Assembly: GCA_028293745.1 (NCBI GenBank)
Contig: JAQGOF010000008.1
Location: 1-47,653, forward strand
Reading direction: 5' to 3'
Source of the DNA: Gammaproteobacteria bacterium
GTDB lineage: Bacteria; Pseudomonadota; Gammaproteobacteria; Steroidobacterales; Steroidobacteraceae
DNA: 47,653 nt
The notes below the pieces were generated by a model. It was given only the letters and a program-made list of their open reading frames with translations, ran no database searches and was not told the DNA's origin. Positions 34,379 to 42,827 of this stretch are shown in pieces; the stretch's first letter is position 1, and every line of letters starts with the position of its first letter. A program made the translations under genes and the position numbers.

Positions 34379-36340
34379 TCAGTCCGGTGGATTGTTGGCC
34401 TTTAGGAACGCCATCGAGCTCTGCAGCATCTGCAAGCGCGTTTCGCCGCGGGAGAGCCAGTGGTCTTCTTTCTTCATCGTGACCAGCTCAACTTTCTTGT
34501 TGGCCCTGGTGAGCGCCTTCAGCATGATTTCGCTCTGCTCGTACGGCACGACTGTGTCGTCTTTGCCGTGGACCAGCAGTACAGGCACGTTGACTTTGTC
34601 GATATGCTTGATGGGTGAGATGGCGTCCAGGGCAGGATCGTTCGCGCCCTGGACTCCCATGAAACGGTCCCAGTAGCGCCCTGACACGTGGGCACCAAGA
34701 CGATCGCGCTCATTCACCCATTGGAGCATTCGCTTCAGATCCGAGAGGCCGGCCACTGACACGGCGCAGCGGTACACACCGGGGTCGAGCGTCACACCGG
34801 CGAGCGCCGCATAGCCTCCGTAGCTGGCGCCTACGATGCATACACGTGCGGGATCGATGATCCCTTCCTTCGCCAGGTATCTGACTCCGTCGGACAGGTC
34901 AGTCTGCATTTTCCGGCCCCACTCGCCGAAGCCTGCTGCCATGAAAGAGTGTGTGGTCAAGGATCCGCGGTAGTTGGGTTTGAGCACCGCATAGCCCTGC
35001 GAGGCGATCGCCTGGGCCCACCAATCGAAGTCCAGCGTATCGCGGACTGCCGGGCCGCCGTGGGGCAGCACTACGAGCGGTAGTTTTGCAGCGGGCCGTC
35101 CTGCTGGCAGTGTCAGGTAGGCGGGAATCTGCAGGCCGTCGGCCGCCTGATAGGTTATGCGGCGCGTTTCAAACGCCTCCTTCAACCCGTCATACACGGA
35201 GCCCACGGGGACGGCCCGGGCGGTATTCATGTTGACGAGCGAATACCGATATCCATTGGCCGGCCCATCCACCCGCACGACAAATTGCATCATGTCTGCC
35301 GAGCAGGGCACCAGATCGACGCGCTCATCAGCAAACGCGTTCACCACGGAGCTCCAGCGGCTCTTCAGCGCCGGGCTGAAAAATACGTACTTTGCCTGGT
35401 CGTCGATGCGGATGCCGCCAATCATCCTGTGCGTGATGGGATCTTCGAAGGGTACGTCCAGATCATCGCCGCTCTCGAGGGGCGATCCGAGCTTGCCGTC
35501 CTGCAGTGACAGCAGCTCCCAAACCGGCTCGCCCTTGTCGAACGTCGAAACCAACACTGAATCGCCCGTGGGACCGAAGCCCAGCACGTGCGGGACGTCG
35601 ATGGGTGAGCGCGTGGATTCGGCTTCGAACCAATGACCGTCGCGCCGTATCTTCATCTGCCAGCGCTGGTCCTTCTCGTAGTAGTTTTCTTCCGTGACGA
35701 TCTCACCCGCGTCATCCACGAGCCAGCCGTCGGTCGCGTCGCTCCCGAGGCGCAGGACCCTCTGATGGTGAGTGGTCAGATTCACCTTGAACAAGGCGAG
35801 TCGCGTCCGGTCCTGGACGTAGATACCGGTAATGAACAACACAGTGTCGTTGCCGATATGACGAACCTGCACGGGTCCTGCGACAGCGTTCAAGACCCGC
35901 ACATCCGAGTCCTCTTCGGGATAAGTCTTCAGCTTCATCGTGCGGATGTCGAACACGTGTACCTGCGTCCATTCAGTATCCGTTCCCCTCAGGCCCCAGG
36001 GCATCCCCGTCGCCGAGGTGGTGATCAGAAGGTGTTCGTTGTCGGCCCATCTCAGATGGCGCAGCTTGGTCTCCCCGACCTGGGAGCCCCCGAGCAATTT
36101 GTTGGGCGAAATCTGGATGACGGCCAGCACTCGTGCGCTTTCGTTCGTGCGCACGAAAGCGAGCTTCGAGCCATCGGGGGACAGCGCTATGTCTTCGAGA
36201 TAAGGCAGGCGCCCGTAAGTCTCGAGCGGCGCGGCCCTGGCGGGCTGGATACATCCCAGCATTGCTGGGATGAGGATTACTGCCCACAATGCGCCCACCG
36301 ACAGCACAGCTGCCCGCCGGGTACGGCTACAGACCCCCAT
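34379..36340 (-). CDS. Secreted S9 family (prolyl oligopeptidase-like) peptidase
   Basis: 653 residues with a signal peptide (about 1-36, cut near ARA-APLETYG). The N-terminal beta-propeller (about 40-390; repeated SPDGSKLAFVR-like strands) is followed by an alpha/beta-hydrolase domain. The catalytic triad is Ser in CIVGASYGGYAAL, Asp in LLVHGKDDTVVPYEQSEIM and His in KKEDHWLSRGETRLQM. The propeller and oxyanion-region block LPLVVLPHGGPAVRD is typical of the S9C/dipeptidyl-peptidase-like branch. It probably trims peptides in the periplasm. RBS AGGGAG precedes the ATG. Confidence 0.93.
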   Translation of the reverse strand: MGVCSRTRRAAVLSVGALWAVILIPAMLGCIQPARAAPLETYGRLPYLEDIALSPDGSKLAFVRTNESARVLAVIQISPNKLLGGSQVGETKLRHLRWADNEHLLITTSATGMPWGLRGTDTEWTQVHVFDIRTMKLKTYPEEDSDVRVLNAVAGPVQVRHIGNDTVLFITGIYVQDRTRLALFKVNLTTHHQRVLRLGSDATDGWLVDDAGEIVTEENYYEKDQRWQMKIRRDGHWFEAESTRSPIDVPHVLGFGPTGDSVLVSTFDKGEPVWELLSLQDGKLGSPLESGDDLDVPFEDPITHRMIGGIRIDDQAKYVFFSPALKSRWSSVVNAFADERVDLVPCSADMMQFVVRVDGPANGYRYSLVNMNTARAVPVGSVYDGLKEAFETRRITYQAADGLQIPAYLTLPAGRPAAKLPLVVLPHGGPAVRDTLDFDWWAQAIASQGYAVLKPNYRGSLTTHSFMAAGFGEWGRKMQTDLSDGVRYLAKEGIIDPARVCIVGASYGGYAALAGVTLDPGVYRCAVSVAGLSDLKRMLQWVNERDRLGAHVSGRYWDRFMGVQGANDPALDAISPIKHIDKVNVPVLLVHGKDDTVVPYEQSEIMLKALTRANKKVELVTMKKEDHWLSRGETRLQMLQSSMAFLKANNPPD

Positions 36341-36420
36341 GCAGAAACTCCCTTTTTATGATCGGCCAGCGACTAGCTATCGCTTAAGCATCGTCCCATA
36401 GCATAGGTAGACCCCGCGTG

Positions 36421-37143
36421 ATGCACAACTCAGAACGATTGCTTGTTTTTCCGTCCCTGCTGAACGCCCGCGACCTGGGCGGCTATCCGACCACCGATGG
36501 CTCACAGACTCGGTGGCGGTCGTTGTTGAGGTCCGACGATCTGGCGCAACTGACGCCCGAAGGTGTGCAGGCTCTTGCCGAATACGGCGTCAAGACCGTG
36601 GTTGACTTGCGGTGGTCCGAGGAGATCGCACTCAATCCCAGTCCTATCGCGAAGCAGGCTCCCCAGATCCGGTACGTACACGCGTCTTTGCTCGCGGCGA
36701 CTCCTGCGAAATGGCGGGAGCTGAGCAAGAGCTGCGAGAAGGAGATGTGGAAGTGTGTGGTCCTGGAGCAGGTGCGCTCGGACCTCAAGGACGTGCTGAA
36801 GGTCATCGCATCGGCGCCGGCCGGTCCGTTGTTGTTCCACTGTGTGGCCGGGAAGGATCGCACCGGGATCATTGCGGCCTTGATGCTGACCCTCGCCGAT
36901 GTCAAGCCTGAATCGATCGCATCCGATTACGCCGAAAGCACGCAAATGTTGGGCGACGCATACCTGAAGCGCTACAAGGATTCAGATCCCCAGGACGTCC
37001 TCGAGAACGTCAGATGTCCCGAAGAGGGCGTGCACAACATGCTCGCCTATCTGAAGAGCCAGGGCGGAATTCGCGAATACTTCAAGAAGATCGGCCTCAA
37101 TGAGATGGAGATAGCGCGGCTGCGCGGGCGATTGAGGGATTGA
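36421..37143 (+). CDS. Tyrosine-protein phosphatase family protein
   Basis: 240 residues from the ATG at 36421 (GTG at 36418 is also possible). The signature HCVAGKDRTGIIAAL at 140 onward supplies the catalytic Cys141 and Arg147 of the Cx5R loop. The N-terminal NARDLGGYPTTDGSQTRWRSLLRSDDLAQLT is the standard start of the Y_phosphatase3 family, which includes phosphotyrosine and lipid/inositol phosphatases. It heads a tight three-gene operon: its TGA overlaps the next ATG by one base. Confidence 0.92.
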   Translation: MHNSERLLVFPSLLNARDLGGYPTTDGSQTRWRSLLRSDDLAQLTPEGVQALAEYGVKTVVDLRWSEEIALNPSPIAKQAPQIRYVHASLLAATPAKWRELSKSCEKEMWKCVVLEQVRSDLKDVLKVIASAPAGPLLFHCVAGKDRTGIIAALMLTLADVKPESIASDYAESTQMLGDAYLKRYKDSDPQDVLENVRCPEEGVHNMLAYLKSQGGIREYFKKIGLNEMEIARLRGRLRD

Positions 37144-37994
37144 TGCGGGCCCTGGTGACGGGCGCAACCGGCGGAATCGGTCTCCAGACAGCCAGGGTCT
37201 TAGCCCAGATGGGGCATTCGGTGCTCATCCATGGGCGCGATCCCCGCAAGGGCGAAGCGGCTGCAAAGGAAGTTCGCTCCACAGCTGCGCCGAACGTTGA
37301 GGTCAGTTTCCTGCAGGCGGACTTCGCCTCGCTCGCCCAGGTGCGGGAACTGGCAGCCCAAGTGGTGGCATCCGTGCCGCGTCTGGATGTGTTGATCAAC
37401 AACGCGGGCTGCGGGAATTTCTCGCGCACCGTGACGACGGATGGCTACGAGACGACTTTCGGGGTCAATCACCTCGCGCCGTTTCTCCTGACCAATCTGC
37501 TGTTGAACAAGCTCAAGGAATCGGCGCCAGCGCGGATTGTCAACGTGGCCTCCCGGGCTCACCGCGGCAAGGAGATTGATTTCGACGATTTGATGAGCGT
37601 GCGGGGCTATGGGGTGATGAGAACGTATGGCCGGTCGAAGCTTGCGAACATATTGTTCACTCGGGCGCTGGCCAGACGGTTGGCCGGCTCGAAAGTAACG
37701 GCGAATTGCCTGCACCCCGGGCTCATTGCTACCGGCATTGGACAGACGAATGCGCTTGCGCGTCTCGTGTGGAAGCTGATGGTGAAGGTCAGAGGTGGGA
37801 TTTCCGTGGAGGAGGGCGCCAGGACGAGTGTGTATCTGGCGACTGCGCCTGAGGTCGAGGGGCTGTCAGGTGGCTACTATGTGAAGTGTCGCCTTGCGGA
37901 ACTACAGACACGCGCCGAGGCCGTGTCGGATGCGGTGGCAGAGCGACTTTGGAAGGTCAGCGAGGAGTTGGCAGGTCTACCGTGTTCATCCTGA
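37143..37994 (+). CDS. Short-chain dehydrogenase/reductase (retinol-dehydrogenase-like)
   Basis: 283 residues. The cofactor motif TGATGGIG lies at about 7-14, with HGRDPRK after strand 2 favouring NADP(H). NNAG is at about 83. The catalytic Ser (NVASRAHRG), Tyr and Lys (YGRSKLAN) are present, and LHPGLIATGI follows. It resembles the retinol dehydrogenase/WW-domain oxidoreductase branch. The substrate is unknown. It is coupled to the phosphatase (TGATG) and overlaps the DUF218 gene by 13 bp. Confidence 0.93.
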   Translation: MRALVTGATGGIGLQTARVLAQMGHSVLIHGRDPRKGEAAAKEVRSTAAPNVEVSFLQADFASLAQVRELAAQVVASVPRLDVLINNAGCGNFSRTVTTDGYETTFGVNHLAPFLLTNLLLNKLKESAPARIVNVASRAHRGKEIDFDDLMSVRGYGVMRTYGRSKLANILFTRALARRLAGSKVTANCLHPGLIATGIGQTNALARLVWKLMVKVRGGISVEEGARTSVYLATAPEVEGLSGGYYVKCRLAELQTRAEAVSDAVAERLWKVSEELAGLPCSS

Positions 37995-38827
37995 AGACCC
38001 TGGCGCGCGAGCTCATTCTGCCGCCGATACCGTCCCTGATCCTGACCCTGCTCGGCGCGATCCTGATCTGGCGGCGGCAACGGTTCGGGTGGGGGGTGTT
38101 TGTTGTTGGATTCACCTCGCTTTGGCTGTTGTGCACGCCAATAGTGGCAGACCGGCTGTCCGCGCTCGCTGAAGGCTACCCGGCGCTCAACCCGGACCGG
38201 CCGGTGAATGCACAGGCCGTGGTCGTCCTGGGTGGCGGGGGCGAACGAAATCATGCGCCCGAATACAACGGCGCGATTGCCGAGCCGATCATGCTGGAGC
38301 GCCTCACTCTCGCCGTGTTCCTTGCGCGGCACTATTCACTGCCATTGGCGGTCAGTGGCGCGGGCCCTGAGGCGACGGCAATGTCCGAGACGCTCTCGCG
38401 GAACTTCGCAGTGGCGCCCCGCTGGATCGAGCGGAATTCCCGCGACACCTACGAGAATGCCCAACTCTCGGCGAGGATTCTGCTGCCGGCGGGAGTAAAG
38501 CGTATCGTCCTCGTGACCAGCAGTGCCCACGAATGGCGGGCTGCGCATGAGTTCATGGCGGCCGGATTCGATGTCGTCCCGGCACCGGCCGGGGTGTTAG
38601 GTTACCGGGAGCCGGGCATGTTCAAGTTCATACCCAGTGCCGGGGCACTGCTGCGGTCCCACGCTGCGGTTTATGAGTTGATTGGCGAACCGATGCGCAG
38701 GCTGCAGGCAGCGTTGGGAGTCAGGGAGAGGTTTGATCGCTCTGTGCGTGGAGCCGCTCCGCCCGCAGTGCCGCTTCCCACGACCGAGTCGCCTGCCACG
38801 CAGGGCCCCGCTGCGCAATCGAAGTGA
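37982..38827 (+). CDS. DUF218/YdcF-ElyC-like membrane protein
   Basis: 281 residues from the GTG at 37982, inside the end of the SDR gene. Two N-terminal membrane helices (about 11-30, 35-52) precede a DUF218 domain: AQAVVVLGGGGERN, LAVSGAGPEATAMSETLSRNF, WIERNSRDTYENAQLSARIL, and RIVLVTSSAHEWRAAHEFMAAGFDVVPAPAG. ElyC and SanA relatives act in cell-envelope (peptidoglycan or lipid carrier) homeostasis, so an envelope role is inferred. The tail after about 245 is Pro/Ala-rich. The frame is open further upstream, but that stretch lies within the SDR gene. Confidence 0.9.
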   Translation: MFILKTLARELILPPIPSLILTLLGAILIWRRQRFGWGVFVVGFTSLWLLCTPIVADRLSALAEGYPALNPDRPVNAQAVVVLGGGGERNHAPEYNGAIAEPIMLERLTLAVFLARHYSLPLAVSGAGPEATAMSETLSRNFAVAPRWIERNSRDTYENAQLSARILLPAGVKRIVLVTSSAHEWRAAHEFMAAGFDVVPAPAGVLGYREPGMFKFIPSAGALLRSHAAVYELIGEPMRRLQAALGVRERFDRSVRGAAPPAVPLPTTESPATQGPAAQSK

Positions 38828-39004
38828 GCTTTGCAGCCATTTGAAGGCTCGCGACAAGCAGCCGCATCTCGCATTCGGATCACACGCGCTGGACTCTCGC
38901 TGCCCACATGTCCAGTGTCACATTGTCGAGCTATCCGGAACGCTGCTTCAGTGCGATAAATCCCCGCGTGATAACAGGCCTTGCTGTACGGGGAGGATCT
39001 CATA

Positions 39005-39820
39005 ATGTTGTCGGCGGTGTCCGGGGTGGCGATGGTCAAGCGAGAAGCGGGGCTGAAGCCCGCCATGGGAGTTCTGGTTGAAGCGGCGAACCGGTATGCG
39101 GCCTGGTTCCACGAGCTCGATGCATGGACGCAATACTGGGATATCTTTCATCCCGAAACCGCAGGCCGGTATCACTTCGGGAACGGCACCACGGAGCCGG
39201 GGCTGCTGCGCCGATTCCTGCGCAGGGAACAGCGGCCACCCATATTCAATGCCTGGGTTCGGATGGCGCTGTCACTCGACACCCGCGAAAAATTTGTCGA
39301 AGAGGCACGGGTGCCGGAAGTTGCAGCGGCTGTGCTCGAGGTTGATCGGCTCGTGTCGCGTCTGTTCAAAGCGCACTTCGGCGATGCCTCCGATCCGCGC
39401 GTGCAGGAAGACTACATCAACGCGATGCTCTGCTTCGGTTGCGACATGCTGCCGCCGGCCATGGAGCGCGCCGCGCGATTTTCGGATGATGATCCGCGAA
39501 AGAAGGCCGCGGGTCGCTACACGATGGAAATCGATCTCGTGTGGTTCTCATGCGCGCTACATCTCGAGGCGGTGCATGCGATCTATGGAGTTGATGAGGA
39601 GCATGCGCGGCGGTCGCTGATGTTGGCTGGCATTGCAGTTGGCTGCTCGGCTGATTTCGTGTGGCGTGGGCATCGACAGAGCCGGCCGGAGTACAGCCGG
39701 GATTTTCAGACGGCTTACCTGTTGAGGAATATGGGAACTGAATGGGCAGCGAATTTCGGGGCGGCGTGCAGGGAGGTGCATGCGTTGTTTCGGATACGGG
39801 AGTGGGGGAGAGAGGGATAA
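39005..39820 (+). CDS. Protein of unknown function (271 aa)
   Basis: I do not recognise a family. The ATG at 39005 has a strong RBS (GGGGAGG, 8-bp spacing). A TTG at 38981 would precede the RBS. The sequence is soluble, rich in Arg, Trp and Phe, and largely helical: ANRYAAWFHELDAWTQYWDIFHPE, RRFLRREQRPPIFNAWVRMALSL, EDYINAMLCFGCDMLPPAMERAARF, MEIDLVWFSCALHLEAVHAIYGVDEEHARRSL. There is no signal peptide or membrane segment. It stands alone between the DUF218 gene and the FecR gene, 19 bp from the latter's 3' end. Confidence 0.7.
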   Translation: MLSAVSGVAMVKREAGLKPAMGVLVEAANRYAAWFHELDAWTQYWDIFHPETAGRYHFGNGTTEPGLLRRFLRREQRPPIFNAWVRMALSLDTREKFVEEARVPEVAAAVLEVDRLVSRLFKAHFGDASDPRVQEDYINAMLCFGCDMLPPAMERAARFSDDDPRKKAAGRYTMEIDLVWFSCALHLEAVHAIYGVDEEHARRSLMLAGIAVGCSADFVWRGHRQSRPEYSRDFQTAYLLRNMGTEWAANFGAACREVHALFRIREWGREG

Positions 39821-39839
39821 ACTCCTGGTTGGTCCTGGT

Positions 39840-40904
39840 CTAGTTCGTCCTGGTCAGGCGAATGACGGGGTTGCCCGCCTCCGCCGGGACTTGCTCATCG
39901 GCACGTATGTCGAACCACTTCTGCAACGCCGACACGAAGCTCTCGGGATCCGTCGCCTGGAATGCGCCGCCAATCCTTCGATCTGCGATCAAGGGGTCGG
40001 TTACGACAAGGTGCTTGCGGTTGTAGCGATTGAATTCATCGGTGACTTCCGAGAGCGTTTCGCCCTGGAACGACAGGAGTCCGGCGGTCCAGCTGAGCTT
40101 GCGATTGAGGTCTTGCAGCGCAACTTTGCCCAGATGAACGCCTTCGGGACGAACTGTCGCGGCATCGCCGGCACCGAGGGTTGACTTGGAGGAATTCCGT
40201 CCGAGGGCTACATCGATGATTCGTTCGGAAGGTCCGAGAAGAATGGTGCCTTCGGCGACGGCCACGTCAACACGTTGTGGGCCGCGCATGCGCAACACGA
40301 AAGCGGCTCCAACGTTACCCGGCGGATCGGCGCGAACGCAGGTGTTTGCCGCGCTCACGGTGAACGGGCGGTGCGCGTCGTGAGCGATTTTGATCAGTGC
40401 CTCACCGCGAATCAGCTGGATCTCGCGCTTCCCGGGGGTCAGCCTGGCCCTGATCTCGCTGTCTGTGTTGAGTTGGATGGCACTGCCATCCGCGAGCGTG
40501 ACATGCGCGTAGCCGCCAATGCTCGTCGTATACGATATCCAGTCCGAGCGGCCCAGCACGATCCATGCCATGAGGCCAAGTAGATATATGATCAAAGTTA
40601 GCGCGGCGCCTGCGGCGACCCGGAAGGGCCACCCCGGGCCCGGCCCGCTGTTAGTGTTTCCCGACCCGGGAGTCAGGTCAGGATTCTTCAACAGATCCGG
40701 ATCCACGTTCCCGTCCAGGGGGCGAGCGCTTCGTATACGGCTCGCACGCCGCCAGGCCTCCTTGATGCGGAGGAAAGTAACGCGGTTACGAGGGTCCTGG
40801 AGCCAGCGTTCCAGCTCGGCTCGCATTTCCTCCGTGAAATTTCCGCCTTCACTGCGGATTATCCACTCGGAGGCCCGCTGTTCGATGTCAGTTGCTCTCG
40901 TCAT
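39840..40904 (-). CDS. FecR family protein (anti-sigma/sigma-regulator)
   Basis: 354 residues from the ATG at 40904. An upstream in-frame opening to 41075 has no FecR similarity. The domain order is standard: N-terminal DUF4880-like helical region (EQRASEWIIRSEGGNFTEEMRAELERWL), one membrane helix (about 94-117), periplasmic FecR barrel (SIGGYAHVTLADGSAIQLNTDSEIRARLTPGKREIQLIRGEALIKIAHD) and C-terminal STN-like DUF4974 region (LLSFQGETLSEVTDEFNRYNRKHLVVTDPLI). FecR proteins relay a TonB-receptor signal to an ECF sigma factor encoded just upstream. Here no sigma factor or receptor gene adjoins it. Confidence 0.93.
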   Translation of the reverse strand: MTRATDIEQRASEWIIRSEGGNFTEEMRAELERWLQDPRNRVTFLRIKEAWRRASRIRSARPLDGNVDPDLLKNPDLTPGSGNTNSGPGPGWPFRVAAGAALTLIIYLLGLMAWIVLGRSDWISYTTSIGGYAHVTLADGSAIQLNTDSEIRARLTPGKREIQLIRGEALIKIAHDAHRPFTVSAANTCVRADPPGNVGAAFVLRMRGPQRVDVAVAEGTILLGPSERIIDVALGRNSSKSTLGAGDAATVRPEGVHLGKVALQDLNRKLSWTAGLLSFQGETLSEVTDEFNRYNRKHLVVTDPLIADRRIGGAFQATDPESFVSALQKWFDIRADEQVPAEAGNPVIRLTRTN

Positions 40905-41265
40905 GGTGCTTCTTGCGCCAGCGCTATCGAGCTCGACAAGAGTCGGGTCGTCCGTGAGAACGTCCCTGATTTCAAACGGCACTCGCCGCAAGGGCGAGGT
41001 GCCGAACTTGACGCGCGGTCGGCAAGCTCCTTTTGCAGCACATCCCATGCAGTAGGACGTTTGATCGACAAACATCCGCTATGCATCCGGCAAAAACCTG
41101 ACCCTCGGCAGTGCAGAAATTTCCCCGTTGCCATGTTGCGGTGCAAAATCCCCTGGAGCCAGAGGTTGGATTGTTATCGGGTCAGCACAAAGACGCGAAG
41201 GTCTCCATAAGACACACATACTGTCGCGTCGGCGCCAAATATCTCACCTGTGCGCGGGTTAACGG

Positions 41266-41871
41266 ATGATCGCGCCGCGCCCGTCCTTGAGTCTTATGAA
41301 GCTGCTGCGCTCTCATTTCAAACTGGGTATGAGCGTGGTCCTGTGCAGCGCGGTACTGGCCTGCACTTGCGCGGCTTACAACGTCGACGTCGGGCACATG
41401 TGGGCCAGGTTACTTCGGGCGGTCGGGTTTGGGCCGGCTCCGCGGGACTTGGGCGCAAAGCAAACGGTCGTCGCAGCCGGCTACGAGCTCAGTGTTGACG
41501 GGCGCAGGGTGACCATCAGAAAGGTCCCCCCAGAGGCGCTGGCCCAACGGTTAGCCTGGGCCGGAATTCACCTGAAAGATGGCTGGATTGCGTTTCGAGG
41601 GGAGAGTCTCGAAACCGTGGCGGCGGAGTTCAACCGGTACAACGGCCGCCAGTTGGTGATGGGCGATCCAGCAACCGGGCATCTGCGGGTGGGAGGTAAG
41701 TTCCGCCTCACGGACCTCGAGGGGTTTCTCGCCGCCCTGGAAGTGACCCACGGTGTCAAAGCCATCCCGGCGCCTCCAAGTGCCCCGAATCCCGCAGCTA
41801 TCGTCCTCATTATCGGAGGCGCTTCGGGGTCTGCGTATTCTGACGAGGGCGCCGGTCCGCAGGACCCCTGA
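41266..41871 (+). CDS. Truncated FecR-like protein (C-terminal domain only)
   Basis: 201 residues. It lacks the DUF4880 helices and nearly all of the FecR barrel, but keeps the C-terminal part: VVAAGYELSVDGRR, then LKDGWIAFRGESLETVAAEFNRYNGRQLVMGDPATGHLRVGGKFRLTDLEGFLAALEVTHGV, matching the DUF4974 end of the divergent FecR. A hydrophobic N-terminus with a lipobox-like VLACTC (about residue 33) suggests export or lipidation. A start at 41296 (MKLLRSHFK) fits the signal sequence better. It could be a free-standing signalling domain or a decaying gene with a new N-terminus. It diverges from FecR across 361 bp. Confidence 0.7.
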   Translation: MIAPRPSLSLMKLLRSHFKLGMSVVLCSAVLACTCAAYNVDVGHMWARLLRAVGFGPAPRDLGAKQTVVAAGYELSVDGRRVTIRKVPPEALAQRLAWAGIHLKDGWIAFRGESLETVAAEFNRYNGRQLVMGDPATGHLRVGGKFRLTDLEGFLAALEVTHGVKAIPAPPSAPNPAAIVLIIGGASGSAYSDEGAGPQDP

Positions 41872-41886
41872 ATGACCCAAAACGGG

Positions 41887-42249
41887 CTACCGGGCGCCAC
41901 GGCGGGCTCTTTTTGGGGTCGAGATGGGGTTCGCCGGGGCAGAGGACGCGAAATCACAGGCATGCATCACGAGGTCGCGCAGATCGTCCGCCGTCAACAA
42001 CCCCGCCAGAATGTGCGCCCGCCCCAGCCTGTTCAGCTGTAAAACCAGGGCTACGACCAGTACCGGAGGGGAGTGTTTACGGGCGAGCCCCCTCAACGGG
42101 GCGTCCAGTGCGTTGGCGCATGTGAGTACCCGCCGTTGCAATTGATTAGCACTGCCAGGCATTGGGGCACAGCGCGGTTCTGCGGCAGCCCGTGCCGAAC
42201 GCCTGGCGGAAGCCCGGGTGCGATGCCGAACGCTTCGTGCTCCCTTCAT
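41887..42249 (-). CDS. Small hypothetical protein (uncertain)
   Basis: A 120-residue frame. Coding quality is only evident after the internal ATG at 42162 (91 residues): NALDAPLRGLARKHSPPVLVVALVLQLNRLGRAHILAGLLTADDLRDLVMHAC reads like two helices, and a basic tail follows. No clear RBS is visible for either start. No family is recognised. If it is not a gene, 41872-42289 is empty apart from this. Confidence 0.4.
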   Translation of the reverse strand: MKGARSVRHRTRASARRSARAAAEPRCAPMPGSANQLQRRVLTCANALDAPLRGLARKHSPPVLVVALVLQLNRLGRAHILAGLLTADDLRDLVMHACDFASSAPANPISTPKRARRGAR

Positions 42250-42289
42250 CAGGCAGGCGCTTTCGTCATGCGATCGGGCCGGGTCGGCT

Positions 42290-42321
42290 GAACATTATAA
42301 TGTGTGGACACTATGATGGTC
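42290..42321 (+). promoter_or_regulatory. Dyad operator/promoter element upstream of XRE gene 42341
   Basis: A 32-bp element. The left half contains the perfect palindrome ACATTATAATGT (42292-42303), which includes a consensus -10 box TATAAT (42296-42301). The right half contains ACTATGATGGT (42310-42320), an imperfect dyad. The dyad centres are 17-18 bp apart, as in tandem operators of controller proteins. It matches the element at 42607-42638 in 26 of 32 bases, and all six differences are transitions. It ends 19 bp before the ATG. Confidence 0.65.
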
Positions 42322-42340
42322 AACACCAAACATGGCGTGA

Positions 42341-42574
42341 ATGGCAACCAAACACATTCTCAAAGCGCTGGGCGAAGAAATTCGCCACCGCCGCAAGCCC
42401 TTGGGCGTGAGCCAGGAAGCGTTGGCGCACGGCGCCGGGCTTCACCGGAATGTCATTGGCCGACTCGAGCGCGGAACATACAACCCGACTGTCATCACGC
42501 TGCTCTCGATCGTTGCTGAATTTGATATTTCACTCTCCGAGCTCGTCAGTTCCGCCGAACGACGCATGCGCTGA
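42341..42574 (+). CDS. Small XRE-family regulator (77 aa), C-protein-like
   Basis: A single HTH_3 domain: LGEEIRHRRKPLGVSQEALAHGAGLHRNVIGRLERGTYNPTVITLLSIVAEFDISLSELV. Same length, same start (MAT) and same layout as the protein at 24217-24450, so they are paralogues. The compact single-domain form resembles controller proteins of restriction-modification systems, but no such enzymes are encoded nearby. The palindromic element at 42290-42321, overlapping the likely -10 box, suggests that it controls its own transcription. Confidence 0.87.
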   Translation: MATKHILKALGEEIRHRRKPLGVSQEALAHGAGLHRNVIGRLERGTYNPTVITLLSIVAEFDISLSELVSSAERRMR

Positions 42575-42606
42575 GGTGCGGCGGCGCGCCGGTTGTTGGC
42601 CCCTAT

Positions 42607-42638
42607 GAACATTATAGTATGCAGACACCATAATGGTC
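42607..42638 (+). promoter_or_regulatory. Second copy of the dyad element, upstream of the XRE pseudogene
   Basis: Same 32-bp layout as 42290-42321 (26 of 32 identical). Here the right dyad is the perfect one (ACCAT-A-ATGGT, 42627-42637) and the left is degenerate (ACATTATAGTAT, with -10-like TATAGT). It ends one base before the ATG of the decayed gene, so the leader has been lost. It may still bind the intact regulator. Confidence 0.6.
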
Positions 42639-42639
42639 T

Positions 42640-42725
42640 ATGGCGATCTTTGGCGGCGCAATGCCGCCGGGCGGATCGAGAGAGGATCTACAATCCGACA
42701 ATCGTCGTGTTATATGCGATTGCTA
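42640..42725 (+). pseudogene. Decayed XRE-family regulator
   Basis: After ATGGCG, nearly the whole first half of the HTH domain (about 30-35 codons) is missing. The remainder, read with one shift, gives GRIERG, then YNPTIVVLYAIATQ. This aligns with GRLERGTYNPTVITLLSIVAE of the intact neighbour. Between GGA and TAC there are 2 bases instead of 3, a clear one-base deletion. The start codon is in yet another frame. The product cannot be functional. It arose from duplication of the neighbouring gene together with its operator. Confidence 0.75.
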
Positions 42726-42827
42726 CTCAACACGAAGGAAACTTTCCAGCCGCCTGGATAACGGAACTACGCTGGCGCCGCGTCTGATTCTCAGGAGCAG
42801 CGTCGTTCCGATCTTTGTTGCGCACCG

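Noticed and set aside
42593..42787. A 64-residue frame containing IYNPTIVVLYAIA
   Set aside because: This is the frame-shifted tail of the decayed XRE gene and not an intact protein. It is reported as the pseudogene instead.
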